Source: Streptomyces cyaneus (GTDB taxonomy: Bacteria; Actinomycetota; Actinomycetes; Streptomycetales; Streptomycetaceae). Taken from it: a DNA stretch of 64,000 bases. Position 1 is the stretch's first letter, and each line of letters starts with the position of its first letter. The notes beneath the pieces are model-generated. The model did no database searches. It saw only the letters and a list, made by a program, of their open reading frames with translations, and was not told the DNA's origin. Position numbers and translations under genes: made by a program. The DNA lies in contig NZ_RQJW01000007.1 of the NCBI RefSeq assembly GCF_004028635.1, forward strand, positions 124,001 to 188,000. Reading direction: 5' to 3'. Positions 42,198 through 51,086 of the stretch are shown here, piece after piece.

Positions 42198-43403
42198 TCA
42201 GCCCGCTCTGAGTGCCATGGTCATCGCCTCCACCGCGAGCAGCGGCGCCACATTGCGGTCGAGGGCGTCGCGGCAGGCGGCGATCGCCTCGATGCGGCGC
42301 AGCGTGGACTCCGGGGCGCTGTCGCGGGCGAGGCGCTCCAGGGCGTCCTCGGCATCGGTGTTGGCGAGGGCGACGCGGGAGCCGAGCTGGAGGGCGAGGA
42401 CATCGCGGTAGAAGGCGGTGAGGTCGGTCAGCGCGAGGTCGAGGCTGTCGCGCTGCGTCCGCGTACGGCGCCGCTTCTGCTTGTCCTCCAGCTCCTTCAT
42501 CACGCCCGCCGTGCCGCGCGGCATCCTGCCGCCCTGGGCCGCGCCCAGCGCCGCCTTCAGCTCCTCGGTCTCCTTGCCGTCCATCTCCTCGGCGAGTTGC
42601 TTGGCGTCCTCGGCGGCGGCGTCCACGAGTTCCTGGGCTGCCTTGAGGCAGCCGCCGACGTCGCCGACCCGGAGGGGCAGCTTGAGGACGGCGGCCCGGC
42701 GCTCACGGGCGGCCGGGTCGGTGGCCAGGCGGCGAGCCCGGTCCACGTGGCCCTGGGTGGCGCGGGCCGCGGCGGCGGCGACCTCGGGCTCGATGCCCTC
42801 CCGTCGTACGAGCATGTCGGCGACGGCGTCGACCGAGGGCGTGCTCAGGTTCAGGTGGCGACAGCGGGAGCGGATGGTGGGCAGGACGTCCTCGATGGAG
42901 GGGGCGCAGAGCAGCCAGACCGTGCGGGGGGCGGGCTCCTCCACGGCCTTCAGGACGGCGTTGGCCGACTTCTCGTTCAGCCGCTCGGCGTCCTCGACGA
43001 GGATGATCTGCCACCGGCCGTTCGCCGGCGAGGTGAACGACTTGCGGACGGTGTCCCGCATGTCGTCGGCGAGGATCTGGGTGCCGACGGCGGCGACGGT
43101 GGTGACGTCGGCGTGCGTGCCGACGAGCGCCGTATGGCACCCGTCGCAGAACCCGCATCCGGGGGCGCCGCCGAGCGCCCGATCCGGGCTGACGCACTGC
43201 AGGGCGGCGGCGAAGGCCCGCGCCGTCTGATTCCGCCCCGCCCCGGGCGGCCCCGTGAACAACCAGGCGTGCGTCATCTTGGACGCCTCGGGGGGAGGCG
43301 CGTCGGCAGCGGCGGCGGTGACGAGGGCATCGGCGTCCCGAGCGGCAGCAGCCAGCTGCTCACTCACCCTCTCCTGCCCCACCAGGTCGTCCCACACGCT
43401 CAT
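42198..43403 (-). CDS. holB: DNA polymerase III subunit delta'
   Basis: 401 residues, clamp-loader AAA+ fold. Opens VWDDLVGQERVSEQL, with a degenerate Walker A (GPPGAGRNQTA) as expected for the non-ATPase delta' subunit, and a four-Cys zinc module (one Cys in LQCVSPD, three in GCGFCDGCH). The sensor region IILVEDAERLNEKSANAVLK and LPTIRSRCRHLNL follow. A charged insertion of about 60 residues (DGKETEELKAAL...KQKRRRTRTQ) precedes the C-terminal collar domain, as in other actinobacteria. Part of the tmk-holB neighbourhood. Confidence 0.93.
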   Translation of the reverse strand: MSVWDDLVGQERVSEQLAAAARDADALVTAAAADAPPPEASKMTHAWLFTGPPGAGRNQTARAFAAALQCVSPDRALGGAPGCGFCDGCHTALVGTHADVTTVAAVGTQILADDMRDTVRKSFTSPANGRWQIILVEDAERLNEKSANAVLKAVEEPAPRTVWLLCAPSIEDVLPTIRSRCRHLNLSTPSVDAVADMLVRREGIEPEVAAAAARATQGHVDRARRLATDPAARERRAAVLKLPLRVGDVGGCLKAAQELVDAAAEDAKQLAEEMDGKETEELKAALGAAQGGRMPRGTAGVMKELEDKQKRRRTRTQRDSLDLALTDLTAFYRDVLALQLGSRVALANTDAEDALERLARDSAPESTLRRIEAIAACRDALDRNVAPLLAVEAMTMALRAG

Positions 43404-43638
43404 GGGTCACGCCGCCCTTCCGTCACATATCGCGTCGCGGATTCCATTGTGGGGGGCGGCACTGACAACGGGGTCAGGGCGAACGAAGGCGGGACGAACG
43501 AAGGCGGGGTGGAGGTCGGACGCCGACAGCGCCAGTTCAACAGCGCGCACCGGCCCGACAGCCTGTGGGGCCGAACCTCGCGGCACGGCAAGGCCGACTC
43601 ACCGCCGGTTCAGCAACCGATCTCAGGGCCACCCGACC

Positions 43639-46600
43639 TCAGCGCCGCCGGCCCCGTCCCCGGCCACCCTCGTCGTCGTACTCGTCCTCACGCGGCCCCA
43701 ACAGCTCATCCGCCAGCGTCGGCAGATCGTCCAGCGGGGTCTCCTCGGCCCAGTCGGACCGAGCCCTGCGCCGGGGCGCCCCCGACTCGTCGACCTGAGG
43801 CATCTCGCGCGTACGTTCCTGGTCCCGGAAGTACCCCGGCGGAATCCGATCGGCAGACGCCTCGCCCGACACCTCGCCCGATCCCGACCCCGCCCCCGAC
43901 ACGGGAGGCAGCACCGCAGTCTCGTCCGCGGCCCCCGGAGGAACCGGCGGAAGCACAGCGGTCTCATCGGCAGCACCCGGCACCACCGGCGGAAGCACAG
44001 CCGTCTCGTCCGCCGCCCCCGAAGGCACCGGCGGCTGCGGCAGCTTCGCCGTCACCTCGGATTCGGATTCCCCGGAAGGACGGTCGCCGGAAGTGCGGTC
44101 ACCGGCAGGACGGTCACCGGAAGAACCCTGACCGCCAGGCTCCCGCCGCTCCTCACCCCGCACCGGCCGCAACACAGTCGTCTCGTCCGACGCCCCACCT
44201 GGCACCTTCCCCGGCGTCACCATCGGCGTGGGCACCGTCGCCGCGTCCCCAGGAGCAGCCGCGGCCGCAGGCCCCGTCGGCCTCGGACCCGCCTGCGCCG
44301 ACGCCGCCGCCTGCTCGGCCAGCCGCCGCGCCTCCTCGGCCCGCAGCAGAGCTTCCTCGGCCTTGCGCTGCTTCTCCAGGCGGAGCGCCTCCGCCTCGGC
44401 CCGCAGCCGGGCCTCTTCCTCGGCCTGCTTGCGGCGTCGCTCCTCGTCGGCCTTGCGGCGCGCTTCTTCCTCGGCGCGCACCTTCTCCTCCGCGAGGAGC
44501 CGCTGGCGCTCCTCCTCGGCACGCCGACGCGCTTCCTCGGCCCGCTGCCGGGCCTCCTCCGCCTGCCGTTCGGCCTCGCGCCGCTGCGCCTCCTCCAGCT
44601 CGCGCCGCTTGCGCTCCTCCTCCTCGGCACGCAGCCGGGCGAGCTGCTCCTGGCGCTCACGCTCCAGGCGCTCCTCCTCGGCCTTGCGGGCGGCCTCCTC
44701 CTCGGCCTTGCGGCGGGCCTCCTCCTCGGCCTTGCGCCGAGCCTCCTCCTGCGCCTGGATCTCCGCCTCGGACAGCGGCAGCATCTGGTCGAGCCGATGC
44801 CGGACGACCGTCGTGACGGCCTCGGGCTCCTGGCCCGCGTCCACCACCAGGTACCGCCCGGGGTCGGCCGCGGCCAGCGCCAGGAAGCCGGACCGCACGC
44901 GCGCGTGGAACTCGGCCGGCTCCGACTCCAGCCGGTCCGGCGCCTCGGTGAAGCGCTCGCGGGCGATCTCCGGCGAGACGTCCAGCAGCACGGTCAGATG
45001 CGGCGCGAGTCCGTTCGTCGCCCAGCGGTTGATGCGGGCGATCTCCGTCGGGGACAGGTCACGGCCCGCCCCCTGGTAGGCGACCGAGGAGTCGACGTAC
45101 CGGTCGGAGATCACGACCGCGCCCCGCTCCAGGGCGGGCCGGACCACCGTGTCGACGTGCTCCGCGCGGTCCGCCGCGTACAGCAGCGCCTCCGCCCGGT
45201 GTGACAGCCCCGCACTCGACACGTCCAGCAGGATCGACCGCAGCCGCTTGCCGACCGGCGTCGCGCCCGGCTCGCGCGTGACGACGACCTCATGGCCCTT
45301 GCCCCGGATCCACTCGGCGAGCGCCTCGGCCTGGGTGGACTTCCCGGCGCCGTCTCCGCCCTCCAGGGCGATGAAGAAGCCGGACGTCGCGGGCACCTGC
45401 TCCGGGTCGTCCCCGCCGAGCAGCGCGTCCCGCAGGTCCTGCCGCAGCGGCACACCGGAACGGTCGTCGACCTTGGCCAGCACCAGCACGGCCACCGGCA
45501 GCAGCAGCGCCCCGACCAGCATCAGCGTGAACGCCGCACCGCCGTGCGCGAAGACGAACTTGCCGCTCTCCAGCCGGTGCGGCCCGATGAGCGCGGCCAC
45601 GCTGGGCGCGATCACCGCACCGAGGGCCACACACACCCGTACGACCGCGTGCAGATGCTCGGTCGTCCGCGGCCGCCGGAATTCCTCGGCCTCCTGGTCG
45701 AGCAGCGTGTGCCCGGTGTTGGCGGCGACGCCGGCGCCGATCCCGGCCAGCGCGACGATCAGCAGCACGGTGGTGACGTCTGGGACGAGTCCCGCGGCCA
45801 GCAGTGCGATGCCGGTGAAGGCGATCGCCAGCGCCAGCAGCCGGCGCCGCGACAGGGCGGGCACCACGGAGGGCGCCGTACGGATGCCGACGACCACTCC
45901 GCCGGTCAGCGCGAGCACCAGCAGGCCGTACAGCACCGGCCCGCCGCCGAGGTCCTTGGCGTGCAGCACGGCCACGGCGACCGCCGCGGCCACCGCTGCG
46001 GCGACCGCCGCGCACGCCGTCACCAGCAGCGGGATGGCGCCGGTACGGCCCTTGTCGACGCCGGCGCCCGTCTTGGGGCGGCGCAGGCCCTCCAGCGGCG
46101 ACCGCGCGCGCGGGGTGCGCGTGTCGGGCAGCTCCAGGAAGGTCAGCACGGACAGGGACGCGGCGAACAGACCCGCCGCGACATACGACGCGAGGGCGGC
46201 CTGGTGCTGGTCGAACCAGTCGAGTCCGGCACCCAGGAGGTTGTTGAGCAGGGCGGCGACGACGAGTGCGGCGGCGGCCAGGGGGATCGCCACGAAACTC
46301 GTACGCAGCGACAGGCGGCGCAGGGCGTCCATGTGGTCCGGCAGCGGTCGTACCGTCGCGCCCTCCGGGGGCGGGGGCGGCAGCAGCGCGGGCGCCGCGC
46401 TCTCCCGGCACACCGTCCAGAAGCGCTCGGCGACGCCGGTCACGAAGACGGTGACCAGGAGGACGGCCAGCGCGTTGTCCGGCGTCCAGTCGATCCACAG
46501 GGGCGCGATGATCAGCAGGGCGACCCGCAGGCCGTCTGCGCCGACCATGGTCCAGCGCCGGTCGAGCGGGCCTTCCTGGGAGGTCAGCGACGTCAGGGGC

Positions 46601-46905
46601 CCGAGGAGTACGGCGCCGAAGAGCAGCGTCGCCAGGATGCGCACGCCGAAGACGGTCGCCACTGCGAACGCCACGCCCCGGTACCCGCCGCCGAACGAGC
46701 CCTCGGCGATCGCCGCCTGAAGGGCCAGCAGGACCAGCACAAGGAGGGCGAGCAAGTCGCCGACACCGCCCACCAACTGCGCGCTCCACAAGCGCTTCAG
46801 CTGCGGTCGGCGCAGCAGGGCGCGGACGGCACGCTCGCGGGAGTCCGCGGCAAGGGCGTCGTCGGAGGCGGGGTGGGGGGCCGTTGGCTGCTCGGCTCGC
46901 GTCAT
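43639..46905 (-). CDS. tmk: Membrane-fused thymidylate kinase
   Basis: 1088 residues in three parts. Residues 1-490 form an MFS-like domain of about 12 helices. From about 505 there is a complete thymidylate kinase: P-loop ALEGGDGAGKSTQAEAL, the DRx-type VVISDRYVDSSVAYQGAGRD, and the lid in FTEAPDRLES. It phosphorylates dTMP to dTDP. From about 710 there is a long Arg/Glu/Ala coiled coil (about 150 residues), then a disordered tail with four DETAVLPPV-like repeats. The arrangement matches the oversized Tmk of Streptomyces. Position between holB and topA is conserved. Confidence 0.93.
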   Translation of the reverse strand: MTRAEQPTAPHPASDDALAADSRERAVRALLRRPQLKRLWSAQLVGGVGDLLALLVLVLLALQAAIAEGSFGGGYRGVAFAVATVFGVRILATLLFGAVLLGPLTSLTSQEGPLDRRWTMVGADGLRVALLIIAPLWIDWTPDNALAVLLVTVFVTGVAERFWTVCRESAAPALLPPPPPEGATVRPLPDHMDALRRLSLRTSFVAIPLAAAALVVAALLNNLLGAGLDWFDQHQAALASYVAAGLFAASLSVLTFLELPDTRTPRARSPLEGLRRPKTGAGVDKGRTGAIPLLVTACAAVAAAVAAAVAVAVLHAKDLGGGPVLYGLLVLALTGGVVVGIRTAPSVVPALSRRRLLALAIAFTGIALLAAGLVPDVTTVLLIVALAGIGAGVAANTGHTLLDQEAEEFRRPRTTEHLHAVVRVCVALGAVIAPSVAALIGPHRLESGKFVFAHGGAAFTLMLVGALLLPVAVLVLAKVDDRSGVPLRQDLRDALLGGDDPEQVPATSGFFIALEGGDGAGKSTQAEALAEWIRGKGHEVVVTREPGATPVGKRLRSILLDVSSAGLSHRAEALLYAADRAEHVDTVVRPALERGAVVISDRYVDSSVAYQGAGRDLSPTEIARINRWATNGLAPHLTVLLDVSPEIARERFTEAPDRLESEPAEFHARVRSGFLALAAADPGRYLVVDAGQEPEAVTTVVRHRLDQMLPLSEAEIQAQEEARRKAEEEARRKAEEEAARKAEEERLERERQEQLARLRAEEEERKRRELEEAQRREAERQAEEARQRAEEARRRAEEERQRLLAEEKVRAEEEARRKADEERRRKQAEEEARLRAEAEALRLEKQRKAEEALLRAEEARRLAEQAAASAQAGPRPTGPAAAAAPGDAATVPTPMVTPGKVPGGASDETTVLRPVRGEERREPGGQGSSGDRPAGDRTSGDRPSGESESEVTAKLPQPPVPSGAADETAVLPPVVPGAADETAVLPPVPPGAADETAVLPPVSGAGSGSGEVSGEASADRIPPGYFRDQERTREMPQVDESGAPRRRARSDWAEETPLDDLPTLADELLGPREDEYDDEGGRGRGRRR

Positions 46906-47016
46906 GCTTTCAGCCTATCGGGACCTACTGACAGCCCGACGCGCACGCCCGAACGTACGCGCGCCCCGACACCAAACTGATGCCGAGGCGTTCGTTTTGC
47001 GAACCGGAAGTGAAGA

Positions 47017-47063
47017 ACCGGACCCTCAACCGGGCTCAGAAAGAGCCCCGTTGCCAGTCCGGT
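47017..47063 (-). terminator. Terminator downstream of topA
   Basis: Nested stem: outer ACCGGAC/GTCCGGT and inner CAACCGGGCTC/GAGCCCCGTTG (one mismatch), loop AGAAA. Placed 10 bp after the topA stop and ahead of the tmk start. Confidence 0.75.
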
Positions 47064-47072
47064 CCTTGCGGC

Positions 47073-49895
47073 TCAGTCCTCGCTCGCCGACTTCGAAGCA
47101 GCCGCCTTCTTCGCGGTCGTCTTCTTCGCGGCCGTCGTCGTCTTCTTCGCCGCGGTCTTCTTGGCGGCCGTCTTCTTGGCCGGGGCGGCCTTCTTGGCGG
47201 TCGTCTTCTTCGCGGGGGCCTTCTTCGCCGTCTTCTTGGCGGGCCCCTTCGCGCGCTTCTCGGCGAGCAGCTCGAAGCCGCGCTCCGGGGTGATCGTCTC
47301 GACGCTGTCGCCGGAGCGCAGGGTCGCGTTGGTCTCCCCGTCGGTGACGTACGGCCCGAAGCGACCGTCCTTGACGACGACCGGCTTCTCGCTGACCGGG
47401 TCCACGCCCAGTTCCTTCAGCGGCGGCTTGGCGGCCGCGCGCCCACGCTGCTTGGGCTGGGCGTAGATCGCCTGCGCCTCCTCCAGCGTGATCGTGAAGA
47501 GCTGCTCCTCGGACTGGAGCGAGCGCGAGTCCGTGCCCTTCTTCAGGTACGGGCCGTAGCGGCCGTTCTGCGCGGTGATCTCCACGCCGTCCGCGTCGGT
47601 GCCGACGACGCGCGGCAGCGACATCAGCTTGAGCGCGTCCTCGAGCGTCACCGTGTCCAGCGACATCGACTTGAACAGCGAGGCCGTACGCGGCTTGACG
47701 GCGTTCTTGCCGGTCTTCGGGGTGCCCTCGGGGAGCACCTCGGTGACGTACGGGCCGTAGCGGCCGTCCTTGGCGACGATCGCGTGGCCGCTCTCCGGGT
47801 CGGTGCCCAGCTCGAAGTCGCCGCTGGGCTTGGCCAGCAGCTCTTCGGCCAGCTCGACGGACAGCTCGTCGGGCGCCAGGTCGTCCGGGATGTCGGCGCG
47901 CTGGTGCTGCTCGGTGTCCTTCTCGCCGCGCTCGATGTACGGGCCGTAGCGCCCGACCCGCAGCACGATGTCGTTGCCGACCGGGAACGACGACACCTCA
48001 CGCGCGTCGATCGCGCCCAGGTCGGTCACCAGCTCCTTGAGGCCACCGAGGTGGTCCCCGTCGCCGTTGCCCGCCTCGGCCGCGCCGCCGTTGTGCGTGC
48101 CCTCGCCGAAGTAGAACCGCTTCAGCCACGGCACGGACTGGGCCTCACCGCGGGCGATGCGGTCGAGGTCGTCCTCCATCTTGGCGGTGAAGTCGTAGTC
48201 GACGAGCCGCCCGAAGTGCTTCTCCAGGAGGTTGACCACGGCGAAGGAGAGGAAGGACGGGACGAGCGCCGTGCCCTTCTTGAACACATAACCGCGGTCG
48301 AGGATCGTGCCGATGATCGACGCGTACGTCGACGGGCGGCCGATCTCGCGCTCTTCCAGCTCCTTGACCAGCGAGGCCTCGGTGTAGCGGGCCGGGGGCT
48401 TGGTGGCGTGCCCGTCGACCGTGATCTCCTCGGCACTGAGCGCGTCGCCCTCGGCGACCTGCGGCAGCCGGCGCTCACGGTCGTCCAGCTCGGCGTTCGG
48501 GTCGTCGGCGCCCTCGACGTAGGCCTTGAGGAAGCCGTGGAAGGTGATCGTCTTGCCGGAGGCGCTGAACTCGACGTCCCGCCCGTCGGCCGCCGTGCCG
48601 CCGATCTTGACCGTGACCGAGTTACCGGTCGCGTCCTTCATCTGGGAGGCGACCGTCCGCTTCCAGATCAGCTCGTAGAGCTTGAACTGGTCGCCGGTCA
48701 GCCCGGTCTCGGCAGGCGTGCGGAAGCGGTCGCCGGAGGGGCGGATCGCCTCGTGGGCCTCCTGCGCGTTCTTGACCTTGCCGGCGTAGGTGCGCGGCTG
48801 CGGCGGCAGGTAGTCGGCGCCGTACAGGTGCGTGACCTGGGCACGAGCTGCGGCGACGGCGGTGTCGCTCAGCGTCGTGGAGTCCGTACGCATGTAGGTG
48901 ATGTAGCCGTTCTCGTACAGCTTCTGCGCGACCTGCATGGTGGCCTTCGCGCCGAAGCCGAGCTTGCGGCTCGCCTCCTGCTGCAGCGTCGTCGTACGGA
49001 ACGGGGCGTACGGCGAGCGGCGGTACGGCTTGGACTCGACGGACCGGACGGCGAACTGCGTCTGCTCCAGGGCGGCGGCCAGGGCGCGGGCGTTCGCCTC
49101 GTCGAGGTGGAGGGTGTTCGCGCTCTTGAGTTGTCCCAGGGAGTCGAAGTCGCGGCCCTGCGCGACCCGCCTGCCGTCGACGGTCTGCAGGCGGGCGACC
49201 AGCGACGACGGGTCCGACGAATCCCCCGCGCGGCCGGTCGCGAAGGTGCCCGTCAGGTCCCAGTACTCAGCAGAACGAAACGCGATGCGCTCGCGTTCCC
49301 GCTCCACGACAAGTCGTGTGGCGACCGACTGGACACGGCCGGCCGACAGGCGCGGCATGACCTTCTTCCACAGGACCGGCGAGACCTCGTAGCCGTAGAG
49401 GCGGTCGAGGATGCGGCGGGTCTCCTGGGCGTCGACGAGCTTCTGGTTGAGCTGGCGCGGGTTGGCGACAGCGGCCTGGATCGCGGCCTTGGTGATCTCG
49501 TGGAAGACCATCCGCTTGACCGGGACCTTGGGCTTGAGCACTTCCTGCAGGTGCCACGCGATGGCCTCGCCCTCGCGGTCCTCATCGGTGGCGAGGTAGA
49601 GCTCGTCGGAGTCCTTCAGCAGGTCCTTGAGCTTCTTGACCTGGGCCTTCTTGTCGGCGTTGACGACATAGATCGGCTCGAAGTCGTGCTCTACGTCCAC
49701 GCCGAGGCGGCGGACCTCGCCGGTGTACTTCTCCGGCACCTCCGCGGCGCCGTTGGGGAGGTCGCGGATGTGCCCGACGCTCGCTTCGACTACGTAGCCG
49801 GGGCCCAGGTAGCCCTTGATCGTCTTCGCCTTGGCAGGCGACTCGACGATGACGAGTCGGCGGCCGCCCTGTGCGGTCTCGCTGGTCGGGGACAA
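47073..49895 (-). CDS. topA: DNA topoisomerase I
   Basis: 940 residues, type IA. The Toprim domain starts RRLVIVESPAKAKTIKGYLG and holds YLATDEDREGEAIAWHL; the active-site Tyr is in GYITYMRTDSTTLSD. Instead of zinc fingers, the C-terminal half carries TOPRIM_C repeats (each with GRYGPY- or GRFGPY-like text) and a Lys/Ala-rich tail (KKTAKKAPAKKTTAKKA), known in Streptomyces TopA to raise processivity. The TTG start at 49895 is chosen because SPTSETAQGG is the usual Streptomyces N-terminus and GGAGAG precedes it. It relaxes negative supercoils. Preceded by a long structured leader. Confidence 0.95.
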   Translation of the reverse strand: MSPTSETAQGGRRLVIVESPAKAKTIKGYLGPGYVVEASVGHIRDLPNGAAEVPEKYTGEVRRLGVDVEHDFEPIYVVNADKKAQVKKLKDLLKDSDELYLATDEDREGEAIAWHLQEVLKPKVPVKRMVFHEITKAAIQAAVANPRQLNQKLVDAQETRRILDRLYGYEVSPVLWKKVMPRLSAGRVQSVATRLVVERERERIAFRSAEYWDLTGTFATGRAGDSSDPSSLVARLQTVDGRRVAQGRDFDSLGQLKSANTLHLDEANARALAAALEQTQFAVRSVESKPYRRSPYAPFRTTTLQQEASRKLGFGAKATMQVAQKLYENGYITYMRTDSTTLSDTAVAAARAQVTHLYGADYLPPQPRTYAGKVKNAQEAHEAIRPSGDRFRTPAETGLTGDQFKLYELIWKRTVASQMKDATGNSVTVKIGGTAADGRDVEFSASGKTITFHGFLKAYVEGADDPNAELDDRERRLPQVAEGDALSAEEITVDGHATKPPARYTEASLVKELEEREIGRPSTYASIIGTILDRGYVFKKGTALVPSFLSFAVVNLLEKHFGRLVDYDFTAKMEDDLDRIARGEAQSVPWLKRFYFGEGTHNGGAAEAGNGDGDHLGGLKELVTDLGAIDAREVSSFPVGNDIVLRVGRYGPYIERGEKDTEQHQRADIPDDLAPDELSVELAEELLAKPSGDFELGTDPESGHAIVAKDGRYGPYVTEVLPEGTPKTGKNAVKPRTASLFKSMSLDTVTLEDALKLMSLPRVVGTDADGVEITAQNGRYGPYLKKGTDSRSLQSEEQLFTITLEEAQAIYAQPKQRGRAAAKPPLKELGVDPVSEKPVVVKDGRFGPYVTDGETNATLRSGDSVETITPERGFELLAEKRAKGPAKKTAKKAPAKKTTAKKAAPAKKTAAKKTAAKKTTTAAKKTTAKKAAASKSASED

Positions 49896-49940
49896 CTTCG
49901 CTCTTCTCTCCGGTCGACGCTGGGGCCTTCCCAGGGTCAA

Positions 49941-50121
49941 GCGGCTCCGGGGAGGTGCAGGTGCGTTCCCGCGCCCGCCGTGGCAGCGGCTGCTTTCACA
50001 GCCGGTGCGTGCTCTCGGTGTGCCGGGTGAAAGCTCTCGTAGCGGAGCTACCAGGGCCTTCGGCCGGTGCGGCGAGAGTGCGTGCCGGGCGGCGCGGGTC
50101 GTGCCTGCACCTCCCCGGGGT
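49941..50121 (-). promoter_or_regulatory. Long structured leader upstream of topA
   Basis: Arms CCGGGGAGGTGCAGG (49947-49961) and CCTGCACCTCCCCGG (50104-50118) are exact complements 142 bp apart, extendable with G-U pairs to about 21 bp. Inside lie CCCGCGCC/GGCGCGGG, CTCTCG/CGAGAG, and local hairpins GGCTG/CAGCC, GTAGC/GCTAC and GGCC/GGCC, all in nesting order. The foot of the stem is about 50 nt before the TTG. The wider 49896-50328 gap has no gene. Confidence 0.6.
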
Positions 50122-50328
50122 CGCTTAGGGCCCGGGGTCGGGTGGTGGTGACGCTGCGGAGTGTGACGGTACATCCCGCCCCGTTGTCAAACGGGAAAAG
50201 CCCGCAACGGCCACTCGAACGGTAACCCGACTTCCGCCATTCCTGCCGCCCGGAGTGCCCACCGGCCTTTTCGAGCCTTTCCGGAAGAGGCCCTCCCAAT
50301 TATCTGCCGCGCAGCTCGCGGGCCGTTC

Positions 50329-50526
50329 TCAGAGGCGGGTGAAGCACCACGTTCCGAGGATCAACGCGATCACCGAGGCGAGGCCCGCAAGCGTCGCCGA
50401 TGCGACGGGGCTCACATTGTGGGCGACGGGCCGGCGCTGTCGCACCCGGACTGCGGTCCACACCAGCAGCCCGCCTCCGAACAGGGCGAACACGACCCCG
50501 GCGAAGATCGCCGGTCCCCTTTCCAT
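50329..50526 (-). CDS. Small two-helix membrane protein
   Basis: 65 residues with two hydrophobic helices (AIFAGVVFALFGGGLLVW and ATLAGLASVIALILGTWCF) joined by a basic loop. The ATG at 50526 has AAGCGGAACC upstream; the longer frame from 50598 is unlikely. A small membrane protein at this place between topA and the methyltransferase is usual in Streptomyces. Function unknown. Confidence 0.7.
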   Translation of the reverse strand: MERGPAIFAGVVFALFGGGLLVWTAVRVRQRRPVAHNVSPVASATLAGLASVIALILGTWCFTRL

Positions 50527-50884
50527 GGTTCCGCTTGCCCCATTTCTCCCGTCCGCGAGTGCCCAGCCCGGCGAGGCTGACACGCGCGGACGGCGCACAG
50601 GCGAACCTCAGGTGAACGCGGGGCCGACACGGCTGTGGACTCGCCGGGCCATCCGGACCCAACTGCCACGTCGACCCATACGAACCCAACTGCCACACCG
50701 GGCCATGCGGACCCAACTGCCACGCCAGCCCCATCAGGCCCACCGGACCCCGTGCCTCGCCGACCTCACCCCGGACGCGGGTATCTTTCCGGTCGTCTTC
50801 TCGCCGGCCCTGCCGACCGTGATCGACTCGAATTTGTCGCCACACAGCTCGGTGACGTTCTCGGAGCCGTTCTTGTGGCTCATT
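50527..50884. other. Gap between small membrane protein and methyltransferase region
   Basis: 358 bp. A 24-bp-scale repetition of CCCAACTGCCAC/GTGGCAGTTGGG-type units occurs at 50657-50725 (three to four copies of ACCCAACTGCCAC). No gene supported. Confidence 0.4.
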
Positions 50885-51046
50885 TCACCGCCCACGTGAT
50901 GATCGTCGACGGAATGCGGTGCCCGACGGTGAGCCCCCCGGCACGGTGAGCTCGATTCCGGACACCTGAACGGGCGCCAGCGGCCCCGAGCGCCGTACGA
51001 CCGCCCGGAGGTCCACCGCACCGGGCACGTACTCCACGTACCCCAT
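50885..51046 (-). CDS. Possible small protein after the methyltransferase gene
   Basis: 53 residues from an ATG at 51046. The first 35 (GYVEYVPGAVDLRAVVRRSG then PLAPVQVSGIELTV) have strong third-position GC and look like a folded beta-strand protein; the last 18 lose this bias. Starts 41 bp after the methyltransferase stop. It may be a truncated conserved gene. Confidence 0.35.
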   Translation of the reverse strand: MGYVEYVPGAVDLRAVVRRSGPLAPVQVSGIELTVPGGSPSGTAFRRRSSRGR

Positions 51047-51086
51047 GAGGGCCCGCGGCAGCCCGTCGGGCGGACCCTCGGCAGAC

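Noticed and set aside
46980-50030. 1016-codon plus-strand open frame opposite topA
   Set aside because: Antisense shadow with no domains; the minus strand is a complete topoisomerase I.
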